From positions 1-43,020 of IMG/VR virus record IMGVR_UViG_3300032245_000908: DNA of 43,020 nucleotides; one strand, written 5' to 3'. Below the pieces are notes generated by a model. That model searched no databases. It saw only the letters and a list, made by a program, of their open reading frames with translations, and was not told the origin of the DNA. Positions 6,628-15,259 of this stretch are shown here, piece after piece; position 1 is the stretch's first letter; each line of letters starts with the position of its first letter. A program made the translations under genes and the position numbers. The DNA comes from a virus.

Positions 6628-6928
6628 GTTTATTCTCTTTTTTATTATGAACCCTGGGCGGTGAGTTTAATTTTCGAAGTGCAACAGTTTCTTTTTTTAA
6701 ACGTCGAGCTTCGGCCCTGCCTTTTTTCTCAATTAGAAATAAATCCCAAACTAATGAGAGCATCTCTTTCTCTGTCTTTCTAAGTTCTCTCAACATCCTT
6801 CTAAGATCTTGAGCTCCTAGTTCTGTAGTTTTTTTTAAGAAATCTTGATTCCTGTTATGATAGTTGGCAATGGTGGTAACCATGCTGTTGTATAATTCTT
6901 TATATCTTTCAAGTTCAGGATTCGACAT
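6620..6928 (-). CDS. Small charged helical protein, unknown function
   Basis: This 102-residue protein is almost entirely predicted helix. It contains YKELYNSMVTTIANYHNRNQ and then heptad-like LRRMLRELRKTEKEMLSLV, followed by a strongly basic C-terminus (KKGRAEARRLKKE, ending HNKKENKHE). I see no known domain. It overlaps the 3' end of gp46 by 14 nt and the H1-like gene by 8 nt, so it is translationally coupled in the early operon. It may act with gp46/gp47 or with the H1-like protein; a coiled-coil DNA-binding role is suggested only by charge and helicity. Confidence 0.75.
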   Translation of the reverse strand: MSNPELERYKELYNSMVTTIANYHNRNQDFLKKTTELGAQDLRRMLRELRKTEKEMLSLVWDLFLIEKKGRAEARRLKKETVALRKLNSPPRVHNKKENKHE

Positions 6929-8699
6929 AATCTACATCATTACTATAACTGGTAAACCCATTTTCTTTTATTACTCTTAATACATTGTTTACTCTACCTA
7001 CCAATTCGTCCTTGTGACTAATCAAGTATATATTCTTATTTCTCTCCCTAGCCATCTTTTTTAGGACCGCTAGGGCACTTTCAACACCGGCACTATCCAT
7101 TCCAGCATCTACAAGTTCGTCGATAAACAATAGATTAATACTTTGGTAAAGTCCTTCCCATACATCTCGGAAAGCAAAACTCAAACTTAGAATCAATCTG
7201 TTACGTTCACCACGTGATAAATTATCAAAATCTAAATCTTGTCCTAATTGTGTAATCTCTACTGTTAAATCATTTTGGAAAACTACACGATGCGGTAAAC
7301 CCAGTTTATCAATATAATATCCAAGACGTTTATTCAAGTAGGTAAGATTCTGATCGATAATTTTCTTGCGTATAAAACTGTCTTTGTTAGTCAGTAATTT
7401 ATATAAGAATTCTTGATGATCTCTTAATTTTGAAAGCTCGTTGATTAGGTCCCAAGTTATTTCTTGTATGGCGGTTTTCTTTAATTCATCGATCTGTTCT
7501 TCAAACGGATTAGACTTATTAATTTCGTTGGTAAGTTGTTTTTCTAAGCTGTCAACATTATTTTTATGTCCAAGTGCTTCTGCTTCTGTATCGTAAAATG
7601 TTGCAGGTCTCTTTGGTAATTCGCCTATTTCTGCGATATTGTGATTAATACCTGCTAGGTCGCCTGTTACTTTATCAAAGTATGTAACGGCATCAACTAG
7701 ACTCTTTTCAGCCACAGCACTCATTTCTTCGTGCTTGTGATCGTGTAAAGATTGTTCGCATGCTGGACAAGTTTTATCTTCTAGCTTTTCTAATTCTTTG
7801 GTATACTTGTTTACAGTTTTATCGGCCTGACTTAATGCGGCTTCTAGTGTTGCTTTTTGCTTGCCTAGATTTTTTATTGCTGTATTATTATCTTCCCATT
7901 GCTTGAGAGATTGATGTAATTCTAATTCTGCTGTAATATCAACTCCTTCGAGTTTCATTATAGCACGACCAAGATTTTCTATATCTTGATCTTTTTTACT
8001 TTCCCAAGCACTACTTTTAATGGTTAGACTATCAATACTTTTCTGTACATTCTCGTTAGCAGTTTTAACACTTTCAATTCTAAATTGTTCTTTTTGTATA
8101 GAGTCTTTGGTTTCTTTAACAAGTGCTTTAAGATTTTCTGCTTTTTCACTAAGCATAGTAATACCTAGCAACTGCTCAATGATTTCGCGTTGTTCGGCCG
8201 CTTTCATTGACAGAAACGGCTCTGTATAGGTGTTTAACGCAACCAAGTGTTTGAACATGGTATGTGACATTTCTAGCATTTGCTCGATGGCTTTCTGCGT
8301 TTCTCTGCTGTCACCTTGACTATCATCTTCCTCTTTAGCGTCTTTTAATTGTTCGTTATTAACAAATAATCTAAGTATATTGGGCTTGCGACCACGTTCG
8401 ATTCTGTATAGAATTCCGCCTTTTTCGAACTCTACTGTTACCAACATGGCCTTGCCGTTGGTTTTATTAATAAGGTTTTCCTTGCGGATGTTGGTTAATG
8501 CTTGTCCGTATAAGGCATAGCTTAACGCATTGATAATGGTAGTTTTACCTGTGCCGTTGCGAGATCCTGTGTCATCGCCGCCTAGATCTAGGTTAGCACC
8601 CAGTACAAGTGTTAGGTGTTCTTTATCAAAGTCTACTGCTTGGGTTTGATTACCTACACTTAGAAAGTTTTTTACTGTTATATTTTTTAATTTAAACAT
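6915..8699 (-). CDS. 46: Recombination endonuclease subunit gp46 (Rad50/SbcC-like)
   Basis: gp46 is the ABC-type ATPase partner of the gp47 nuclease; together they resect double-strand ends to start recombination-dependent replication and help degrade host DNA. This protein has 594 residues (T4: 560). The P-loop is at ~45-53 (GSRNGTGKT), preceded by an insertion (GANLDLGGDDT) common in environmental T4-like phages. Long coiled-coil arms flank a zinc hook CPAC (Cys311, Cys314). The ABC signature is LSRGERNRLILSL, followed by Walker B (INLLFIDEL) and a switch His in LISHKDE. The ATG at 8699-8697 overlaps the gp47 stop by 1 nt (TAATG), so translation is coupled. Identification is secure. Confidence 0.96.
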   Translation of the reverse strand: MFKLKNITVKNFLSVGNQTQAVDFDKEHLTLVLGANLDLGGDDTGSRNGTGKTTIINALSYALYGQALTNIRKENLINKTNGKAMLVTVEFEKGGILYRIERGRKPNILRLFVNNEQLKDAKEEDDSQGDSRETQKAIEQMLEMSHTMFKHLVALNTYTEPFLSMKAAEQREIIEQLLGITMLSEKAENLKALVKETKDSIQKEQFRIESVKTANENVQKSIDSLTIKSSAWESKKDQDIENLGRAIMKLEGVDITAELELHQSLKQWEDNNTAIKNLGKQKATLEAALSQADKTVNKYTKELEKLEDKTCPACEQSLHDHKHEEMSAVAEKSLVDAVTYFDKVTGDLAGINHNIAEIGELPKRPATFYDTEAEALGHKNNVDSLEKQLTNEINKSNPFEEQIDELKKTAIQEITWDLINELSKLRDHQEFLYKLLTNKDSFIRKKIIDQNLTYLNKRLGYYIDKLGLPHRVVFQNDLTVEITQLGQDLDFDNLSRGERNRLILSLSFAFRDVWEGLYQSINLLFIDELVDAGMDSAGVESALAVLKKMARERNKNIYLISHKDELVGRVNNVLRVIKENGFTSYSNDVDYVES

Positions 8700-9712
8700 T
8701 AGATATTTCTATAAATTTCAAGTAGCATTGCTTTGTCAAACTGTTCTGATTCAATATTAACCAATTGTTCTGAAACAATTTGATCAACACTTTCGAACTG
8801 CTGATCTGGATTATCGTCCACTGTACCTTCAAGGTTAGTTTTATCTTGTATAAGACTAATCTCTCTAATGTCGTATTCGTTAATAAATGTTTCTTTGATA
8901 AAATTTGCTTCTTCGTAGCTGATATCAATATCAAGATGCACCTTTAAATGCATCTTGCTTTTCATGATTGAGTCTTTTTTGTCAATAAGGTCACTAAGTT
9001 TGACAGTACGATACTTAGGAGCATCGGGCCAGTTAATAAATTCCGGCTCACCTCCCCATTCTAATGTCATCATACCTCTATCATCATCCCATGCATCAGA
9101 GAAGTTGTGAGGAAACGCATTTCCTATATAGATGACCTTTTGATTGGATTGGCGTTTGTGAAAGTGTCCGCTGAATACGTAGTCTGGCACTGTAAAGTCT
9201 TCAGCATGTAATTCTCCATGGTCTGGCATCTGTACCATTGCGTTCATAAAGAACTTAGGCAATTCAAAATGCCCAAACACATACTTGCTTTTGAGTCCAC
9301 TCATAACCTTCCACTCGTCGCCTACTAACCAAGGTACAAGGGTAACATCACCCCGGGTCATAATACTGTCTACAACAGTGACGCCTGGAACGTGCCTACC
9401 AAAAGCACTCGAGTGAATGTCACGCTTGTCTTTATAAAATAAGTCGTGGTTACCAGGAAACCAATAAAAGTTTTCAAATGCCGCCCCTAGTTTTTCAAGG
9501 CATCGTAAGCTGGAATCTAATGTTATAAGATTTAGACTGTTACGGTTGTGGCTCCAGTCTCCTAAAAATATTCCAGTTTCGCAGCCTGCTTTTTCGGCCT
9601 CGGCAATGTACCAATCTACAAACTCTTCGCAATCGTTAAGATGTGCAGTTGAGTTTCCTTTGAGTCCAAAATGTATATCAGTAAAGCATGCCACCTTTTT
9701 AAACAAGGTCAT
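8699..9712 (-). CDS. 47: Recombination endonuclease subunit gp47 (Mre11/SbcD-like)
   Basis: This is the metallophosphoesterase-type nuclease of the gp46/47 complex. It has 337 residues (T4: 339). All phosphoesterase motifs are visible in order: DIH (Asp12, His14), GDWSHNRN, GNHDLFY, then FGHFELP and SGHFHKR, which supply the two-metal site. The C-terminal ~100 residues are a variable capping and partner-binding region, rich in acidic residues (DNPDQQFESVDQI). The start is ATG at 9712 behind TTAGGAG. It is the second gene of the operon after gp55, with 45 nt between them. Identification is secure. Confidence 0.96.
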   Translation of the reverse strand: MTLFKKVACFTDIHFGLKGNSTAHLNDCEEFVDWYIAEAEKAGCETGIFLGDWSHNRNSLNLITLDSSLRCLEKLGAAFENFYWFPGNHDLFYKDKRDIHSSAFGRHVPGVTVVDSIMTRGDVTLVPWLVGDEWKVMSGLKSKYVFGHFELPKFFMNAMVQMPDHGELHAEDFTVPDYVFSGHFHKRQSNQKVIYIGNAFPHNFSDAWDDDRGMMTLEWGGEPEFINWPDAPKYRTVKLSDLIDKKDSIMKSKMHLKVHLDIDISYEEANFIKETFINEYDIREISLIQDKTNLEGTVDDNPDQQFESVDQIVSEQLVNIESEQFDKAMLLEIYRNI

Positions 9713-9757
9713 AAAGTATTCTCCTAACTAAAAGTTTAACAGGCTGTTTGGGCAATG

Positions 9758-10672
9758 TCAAGCGGTAGGAGTAGATTCTTCGTCCTCTTCTTCGGGAATG
9801 TCTTCGCTTTTTGGCATACGCATATTTTTGTATAGTTCCGCCTGCCTAGCGATTTCGCCTGCGTATTCTTGACTGTTTTGTCTAGTCATACTTGGTGCTA
9901 GTCCTGCTTCTTCTAACAAGTCATCTCGAATGTTTTGACTCTTCTTTTCGATATTTAGAATACGAGTAAAGCTGTTTGTTACTGCGGCTGTATAGTAAGC
10001 AAACGGGTTGTCACTTTTTGATTCGTCAAATTGTAATCCGATTTGACTTAACTGTAGAATAGCCTGCCCCTTCATTTCGTCAACATAGGTATAGCCGCGC
10101 CAGTTGCTACGCTGTGCATAACGCTCTGACAGTTTAATATACATTTTACCTAAGTTCTCAGTAATGCGACCGTGGTCCTTGCTGAAGTGGCCTTTGTCTA
10201 AAGTGCCCTTCCAATGACTTTTACCAACACATACTAGCTCGTCTTGATCGTCATACTTCCAGTGTTGGTACGGAGGAAAGTTTACTTTATCGTGACTATC
10301 TGCTGTAGTTTTAGTGGTCTTTTTGCGACCCGGTGCAAGAGGAATATGATCAAATGTCATTATTCTAATTACCAGATCAGTTTTTGCGATTGTTTTGTAA
10401 TCGGGAGTAACTTCTAGAAGTTTGGTTTTTTTATCGCCTGCTAGTCTTAGCTTGTTAAATGCTTCGATTCCTAGCCGTTTTGCACGATTTCGCTTGGCTT
10501 CGGCGATAGTGCGTATGTTGATTTTATCTAAATTTGGAAGAATTATATCGTATTGACTGTGTTCTGGCTTTTCATAAACTGAAAATGAACATTTGCTACG
10601 ATGTATTTCTGCTAATAAATCTTTGTTGTTTAAGTACTTAACTTTTCTTGTGGTTACAATGGGTGTGGTCAT
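9758..10672 (-). CDS. 55: Late-transcription sigma factor gp55, long form
   Basis: gp55 binds host core RNA polymerase and recognises the late -10 octamer; with gp33 and the gp45 clamp it activates late genes in T4. The protein has 304 residues, against 185 in T4. The sigma-like core is in the second half: helices around YIKLSERYAQRSNWRGYTYVDE and then DNPFAYYTAAVTNSFTRIL, which correspond to the conserved part of gp55. The first ~170 residues are an extension not found in T4 gp55, with basic helices (EAKRNRAKRLG) and the segments FPPYQHW and SHWKGTLDKG. It is the first gene of the minus-strand operon behind a sigma70-like promoter. NATAAATA octamers elsewhere in the window are its likely targets. 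Confidence 0.85.
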   Translation of the reverse strand: MTTPIVTTRKVKYLNNKDLLAEIHRSKCSFSVYEKPEHSQYDIILPNLDKINIRTIAEAKRNRAKRLGIEAFNKLRLAGDKKTKLLEVTPDYKTIAKTDLVIRIMTFDHIPLAPGRKKTTKTTADSHDKVNFPPYQHWKYDDQDELVCVGKSHWKGTLDKGHFSKDHGRITENLGKMYIKLSERYAQRSNWRGYTYVDEMKGQAILQLSQIGLQFDESKSDNPFAYYTAAVTNSFTRILNIEKKSQNIRDDLLEEAGLAPSMTRQNSQEYAGEIARQAELYKNMRMPKSEDIPEEEDEESTPTA

Positions 10673-10699
10673 ATTGTTATTATTTTCCCTTTAGTTGTT

Positions 10700-10727
10700 A
10701 GTATACAACAGATTAACGATCTGTCAA
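10700..10727 (-). promoter_or_regulatory. Sigma70-like promoter for the gp55-47-46 operon
   Basis: On the minus strand TTGACA (10727-10722) is followed after 16 nt by TATACT (10705-10700). That is a perfect -35 and a 5/6 match to the -10. Transcription would start near 10693, about 20 nt before the gp55 ATG, and the leader contains AAAGGGAAAA. This fits early expression by unmodified host polymerase. Confidence 0.75.
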
Positions 10728-10751
10728 CCGATTATAATTAAATTAGCCTTT

Positions 10752-10768
10752 TATTTATTGGTTAAATA
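10752..10768. promoter_or_regulatory. Possible weak late-promoter octamers in the gp55/gp48 divergent gap
   Basis: On the minus strand 10759-10752 reads AATAAATA, 80 nt before gp55. On the plus strand 10761-10768 reads GTTAAATA, 20 nt before the gp48-like ATG, a one-base departure from NATAAATA. The plus element is in a suitable position to drive the long late block, with AGAGGA at about 10775-10780 as ribosome-binding site. Both are weak calls in AT-rich DNA. Confidence 0.3.
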
Positions 10769-10787
10769 AGCTATAGAGGAATAAAAT

Positions 10788-11984
10788 ATGCCTACAACCT
10801 ACACTCAAGCTACATACACTCAAACGATTGAATCGCTGAACTCTGCGCTGGCCAAAACACAGCCAAACACTCCGGCATATACCTCGATACAAAATCAAAT
10901 AAGCACAGTTAAGAGCGAATATACTACACAGGTTAAAACATCAATTGATAATGTGCAGGTTGCAAGACAACAAACTGCAAGTGCATCACAGAGCGGCAAT
11001 GTAGCGGCATTTCTAGCAGGGCAAGCGGCCATTGTCGGCGCAGTAGCGTTGGTTAAATCACAGAAAGAAACAATTAGTACAGCTGGCAAAGAAACAGCCG
11101 CAGTAGAAAGTTCAGTTAATCCAACTAATACAAGTTCTTCAGAAACTGCCTCGGCAGACAAAGTAGCAACAGGCACGGTCGTCGGAAATGTAGACAGCAA
11201 TGCAAATGCCAACAGTGCGGCAGGTGATGTCGGTGCATCTAATTCAGGATCGGCTACTAATGACTCACCTGCCAACCCTGGCAAAATATTAGACTCTATG
11301 CCAAAGATACCGTCTCCGGTAACAACTACGATTATTTCTAAAAATGGGCCCGGACTTCCAGATCATCGTGTAAAAATAATCGTGCCAGAATCTTATATTA
11401 AAATGAGTACCCGAGGAAACATAATGGATGGCAGTGGAGGACACATTTATAACAATCAAGGTATTGTATTTCCTTACACTCCTACTATCAGCTACGAGCA
11501 TAGGGCTGAATATACAGAACAAAAAATTATGCACAGTAACTACAACCAATATTTTTATCAGAGAAGTTATGTTAGTCCTTTTACAATTACAGGAAAATTT
11601 ACGGTACAAAATGATGGAGATGCAATGGCATACCTTGCTACGGTACATTTATTAAGAGCATTGACAAAAATGTTATACGGTGGTGACACAGGTGACGAAA
11701 TGAGTGGGTCTCCTCCGCCTGTTTGTAGACTAAAAGCCTATGGAGATTATATGCTAGACGGAGTTCCGATTAGTATAACTGGTGTAAAATTTGAATTACC
11801 AGACGGAGTTGATTACTATACATTAGGCAATATGTCGCCAAATAGGGTTTTTGGCCGAACAACGGTGCCAACACTATCAAGTATAACTGTAACATGTAAT
11901 CCTATGTATAGTCGTGCTGAGCAACAGAAATTTTCTGTCAAGAGTTGGCTTGCAGGAGACCTAAGAAAGAAAGGATATCTATAA
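10788..11984 (+). CDS. Baseplate tail-tube cap protein (gp48-like, possibly gp54)
   Basis: This protein probably sits between baseplate hub and tail tube and starts tube polymerisation. It has 398 residues (T4 gp48 364, gp54 320). Residues 1 to ~175 are Ala/Ser/Thr/Asn-rich and probably disordered or helical (with one hydrophobic AAFLAGQAAIVGAVALV segment). The folded part follows (PDHRVKIIVPESYI..., SYVSPFTITGKFTV, VCRLKAYGDYMLDGVPISI) and ends with TVTCNPMYSRAEQQKFSVKSWLAGDLRKKGYL-type sequence, as in T4-like tube-cap proteins. gp53 follows directly (TAAATG). I cannot separate gp48 from gp54 by eye; position next to gp53 favours gp48. It is first in a plus-strand run that reaches the window end. 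Confidence 0.62.
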   Translation: MPTTYTQATYTQTIESLNSALAKTQPNTPAYTSIQNQISTVKSEYTTQVKTSIDNVQVARQQTASASQSGNVAAFLAGQAAIVGAVALVKSQKETISTAGKETAAVESSVNPTNTSSSETASADKVATGTVVGNVDSNANANSAAGDVGASNSGSATNDSPANPGKILDSMPKIPSPVTTTIISKNGPGLPDHRVKIIVPESYIKMSTRGNIMDGSGGHIYNNQGIVFPYTPTISYEHRAEYTEQKIMHSNYNQYFYQRSYVSPFTITGKFTVQNDGDAMAYLATVHLLRALTKMLYGGDTGDEMSGSPPPVCRLKAYGDYMLDGVPISITGVKFELPDGVDYYTLGNMSPNRVFGRTTVPTLSSITVTCNPMYSRAEQQKFSVKSWLAGDLRKKGYL

Positions 11985-12287
11985 ATGACTATCTATAGTA
12001 AAACAAGCCCTTATTATACTACCTCTTATGACGGCGGATATCTAGATGTAATTAATTTTAGATCTATTCCTGCACAGGTAGACGACATTTATTTTGAGAT
12101 AACAAAAAATTATGAAAATCGTCCCGACCTGTTGGCCTACGATTTATACAAAGATGTAGGATTATGGTGGGTGTTTGCTGTTAGAAATAGATCTACTATC
12201 AAAGACCCTGTATTTGATTTTGTAGCAGGTACGAAAATTTATATACCAAAAATCACTACGATTAAAACAGCGTTGTCGGGGTCTTAA
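11985..12287 (+). CDS. 53: Baseplate wedge subunit gp53
   Basis: gp53 is the wedge protein that ties wedges to each other and to the hub in T4. This copy has 100 residues against 196 in T4, so it is a short form. It has the family pattern YENRPDLLAYDLYKDVGLWW followed by VFAVRN and DPVFDFVAGTKIYIP, a LysM-like segment. The ATG at 11985 directly follows the upstream stop (TAAATG), and the next gene begins 2 nt after its stop, so translation is coupled through this stretch. Confidence 0.86.
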   Translation: MTIYSKTSPYYTTSYDGGYLDVINFRSIPAQVDDIYFEITKNYENRPDLLAYDLYKDVGLWWVFAVRNRSTIKDPVFDFVAGTKIYIPKITTIKTALSGS

Positions 12288-12289
12288 TA

Positions 12290-15253
12290 ATGGCAATAGC
12301 TAGCGCCACAGGCCTTACTTATACTACCGGAGCGATATACAATGATCCAAAATACGGAAACGTGTTTAACGGATATAGGTCGTATACCTACAATTTTACG
12401 CTAAGTGCAATGCCTATTGCGAACAGTAATGATCCTGCAAAATACGAAAAAGAATCAGCGCCGTATACGGTTCTAAGATCAGGAGGCAAAGGCACAACTG
12501 GATTAAAAGGACCAGCTGGCCCAACATCCGCACAAGTTGAAGCAAATAACCTAACTCAGCAATATGCCGAAGATCCGACAGTTGTAAAACAGTCTCAAAA
12601 AGATATTGACTCACTACAATTTAACGCAGATTTAATTCCTGGATTTAATACCAATAGTCCCGGTAGATTTGATATGTTTATTGATAAGATGGAAATAAAC
12701 ACCACAATGACGCCTGATAGATTGATTGGATTTATTCCTCAAGGTGATTTTCGTTTCACTGTTATCGAACCTTACAGTATAAACGGGTTCATAGAAGCAT
12801 TGCATACAGCCGCCGTTGCGGCAGGATATGTTTCATACACCGGGGGATATTATGTATTGACTCTTAAATTTTTAGGGTACCCTGATACAGATACAGCAGA
12901 TTCCCTAGCAGAACCAGTTGAAATTCCACATTCTACGAGATCTTGGTTGATAGCAATGACTGCCGCAGATTTGGAAGTAACCGAAAAAGGGTGCGTCTAT
13001 ACCTGTCGAGCAATTGAATGCGGTGGAAACGCAGTAGCTGATTCTGTTAATCAATTGAAGAAGAGTTTAACATTTGAAGGAATAACCGTGCAGGAGGCAT
13101 TGGCGGGTCCGTTAGCATCAGAAAGATCTGCCAGCTATGCAGGAAATGATTTTATAACTAAAATTAATAAACTACAAAAAGACAGCGCCAAGGATCGTAA
13201 CGGTGGCGACATTTATGACGAGTATCAGTTATGGTTTCCTGAGCTTACTGATACCGATCTTGACTATACCAAGGTAAACAAGATAGGTCGAACAAAACTT
13301 GCAAATACTTCAGAGATACTGAAATCTAGCGGCATGGAAGATCCTCAAACTACAGGAAAAAATACAAACTATCAAAATAATCCTAACGAAAAAACCGAAT
13401 CCATAAAACTAGATCCCTCGACTGGAAAATATCAACTACAATTTGCTGAAAAGTCTAATATATCTGATATAATTACCAATACCATAAGAGATAGTGAGTA
13501 TATTAGCAATCTTGTAAAATCTCTCAAAGAGAATCCTGGAAGTGTTATTGATCAGCATGGTTATGTTGAATATTTTAGAATACGTACAGAAGTAGAACTA
13601 ACCAAGAAAATTAACCCCGAAACAAAAAAACCTAAATCAATTTTTAAATTCATTGTTACTCCGTTTAAGGTTCATGTTAGTAGTATCAAAGGATTACCAC
13701 CGACATTGTGGGATCCTGCAAAGTATCCTCCGTTTGTGGTTAGAGCCTACGATTATATGTACACCGGCAAAAACACAGATGTTATCAGCTTTAAATTAAA
13801 TTTTAATCATTTGTATAATTCGGCGATTCCTGTAGAAATAAACAACGATTCGGTTCCGTCATCTGTGGGTATAGGTCCAACTAACTCAACAGATATTACA
13901 TTTAAAAATCCAATTTCGTCTAACGATGCCGCTAAGATACAAACCGGGGTTCTCACATCGAGGCCCACTGCTATTTCGTATGTTCCTGTAGACGGCCCCG
14001 GTGCGCCCAAATCAGATAACGCTTATAGGAATCTTTCTAGATCGATACACTTGCAATTTTTAAATTATGCCGAAAGCGAAATTGCTCTTACCCTTGATAT
14101 TATTGGAGACCCTTTATATATAGCCACAAATGGTCTTAATGGATATTACCACGGACCTAATGGTCCGGGATTTACCCAAAACGGTGAAGCAGACTTCATT
14201 ACCTATGTAGTGCCCATAAGTGTGAATTTCAGAAACCCCGTTGACATTGGAAAATCAGGCTTCATGGACTTTAGCGAAAACCAAATTCCATTTAGTGGAA
14301 TATATACCGTTAACACCATTAATAATTCTTTCAGCGAAGGAATTTTTAAACAAAGACTTAGTCTTACCAGACTATCGGGACAACTAGGTGGCGCCGCAAT
14401 CAAGGCAAAAGATTATTCAGATCTATTTGAAGAATCTGCAAATCCTCTTGATCAAATTACAATAGATACTACAGAAGGTTCGCCTAATATTGCGGGCAAA
14501 GTATCTGATGCTACCATAAAACGATTAGGCGGTACAGTCTTATCAAATTTGGGCAAAGCCGCCGCACTGGTTGGTGTGGCTGGATTATTAAAAAATGTAT
14601 CAGGACAGGCGGCAACAGTATTAGCCGCATCACTAGCAGTACCGGCAGTTATTGGCGTGGCCAAGAGTGCAATAGATACAGTTAATGGGTTAGCTTCAAA
14701 AGCCACAGGATTAATAGGCGACGTAAATAAAAAAGTTGCGTCAGCACCAAATGTGTCTGCCGGTACAGATCCTACCAACAATATTACAGAAGCCGCTAAA
14801 CAAGGTGTTCCTGTGGATCTGATAGACAAAGAAAAACTAACCAATATTCCAAAAGCCGCACCACCTGCAAAGGCACCCGGGCCTCAAGTTGATGTAGCCA
14901 CCTTACAGAGTTTATACAAATCAGGAGGTGTTGCCGCAATAGCCAAAGCATATGGTGTAAAAGATATCACTAACATTTCTCCAACTGAGTTACCTCTGGG
15001 TACAGTAAAAATGATAGAAGAAACAATAACACCTTCGAATCCGTTAACAACATTAAAAGGAGTTGTTGCTAAGGCATCGTCTGGTATTGATACTTCTATT
15101 GTAACTGATAAACTAGCATCGGCGCAGACATTGCTTAACCAAGCACAATCGGTAGTAACAATTATACCACGAGATGCAGGACAAGCTACATCTATTTTGA
15201 CTCAGGCGGGTAGTAACGTAACTAGCCCTCTAACTAAGATATTACAAGGATAA
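12290..15253 (+). CDS. Large baseplate hub protein (gp27-like candidate)
   Basis: This 987-residue protein lies between gp53 and gp5. The N-terminus (FNGYRSYTYNFTLSAMPI) and the segments DMFIDKMEINTTMTPDR, FRFTVIEPYSINGFIEAL and FVVRAYDYMYTGKNTDVISF belong to a kind of large structural protein seen next to gp5 in environmental T4-like phages. The 'extended strand, then DP/EP-x-x-I-x-x-F' form resembles hub proteins of contractile tails, so I infer a gp27-type hub, but sequence alone does not prove it. Residues ~730-990 are Ala/Gly/Thr-rich low complexity with short hydrophobic helices. T4 gp27 has 391 residues, so this is more than twice as long. gp5 starts 6 nt downstream behind AAGGATAA, consistent with a gp27-gp5 pair. 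Confidence 0.5.
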   Translation: MAIASATGLTYTTGAIYNDPKYGNVFNGYRSYTYNFTLSAMPIANSNDPAKYEKESAPYTVLRSGGKGTTGLKGPAGPTSAQVEANNLTQQYAEDPTVVKQSQKDIDSLQFNADLIPGFNTNSPGRFDMFIDKMEINTTMTPDRLIGFIPQGDFRFTVIEPYSINGFIEALHTAAVAAGYVSYTGGYYVLTLKFLGYPDTDTADSLAEPVEIPHSTRSWLIAMTAADLEVTEKGCVYTCRAIECGGNAVADSVNQLKKSLTFEGITVQEALAGPLASERSASYAGNDFITKINKLQKDSAKDRNGGDIYDEYQLWFPELTDTDLDYTKVNKIGRTKLANTSEILKSSGMEDPQTTGKNTNYQNNPNEKTESIKLDPSTGKYQLQFAEKSNISDIITNTIRDSEYISNLVKSLKENPGSVIDQHGYVEYFRIRTEVELTKKINPETKKPKSIFKFIVTPFKVHVSSIKGLPPTLWDPAKYPPFVVRAYDYMYTGKNTDVISFKLNFNHLYNSAIPVEINNDSVPSSVGIGPTNSTDITFKNPISSNDAAKIQTGVLTSRPTAISYVPVDGPGAPKSDNAYRNLSRSIHLQFLNYAESEIALTLDIIGDPLYIATNGLNGYYHGPNGPGFTQNGEADFITYVVPISVNFRNPVDIGKSGFMDFSENQIPFSGIYTVNTINNSFSEGIFKQRLSLTRLSGQLGGAAIKAKDYSDLFEESANPLDQITIDTTEGSPNIAGKVSDATIKRLGGTVLSNLGKAAALVGVAGLLKNVSGQAATVLAASLAVPAVIGVAKSAIDTVNGLASKATGLIGDVNKKVASAPNVSAGTDPTNNITEAAKQGVPVDLIDKEKLTNIPKAAPPAKAPGPQVDVATLQSLYKSGGVAAIAKAYGVKDITNISPTELPLGTVKMIEETITPSNPLTTLKGVVAKASSGIDTSIVTDKLASAQTLLNQAQSVVTIIPRDAGQATSILTQAGSNVTSPLTKILQG

Positions 15254-15259
15254 TTTAAA

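Noticed and set aside
10752-10759. AATAAATA on the minus strand as a firm late promoter of gp55
   Set aside because: It is 80 nt from the start, in very AT-rich DNA, and a better sigma70-like promoter lies closer; listed only as a weak candidate.
10895-11284. Minus-strand 129-codon frame opposite the gp48-like N-terminus
   Set aside because: Shadow of the Ala/Ser/Thr-rich region; no start signal and no conserved features.
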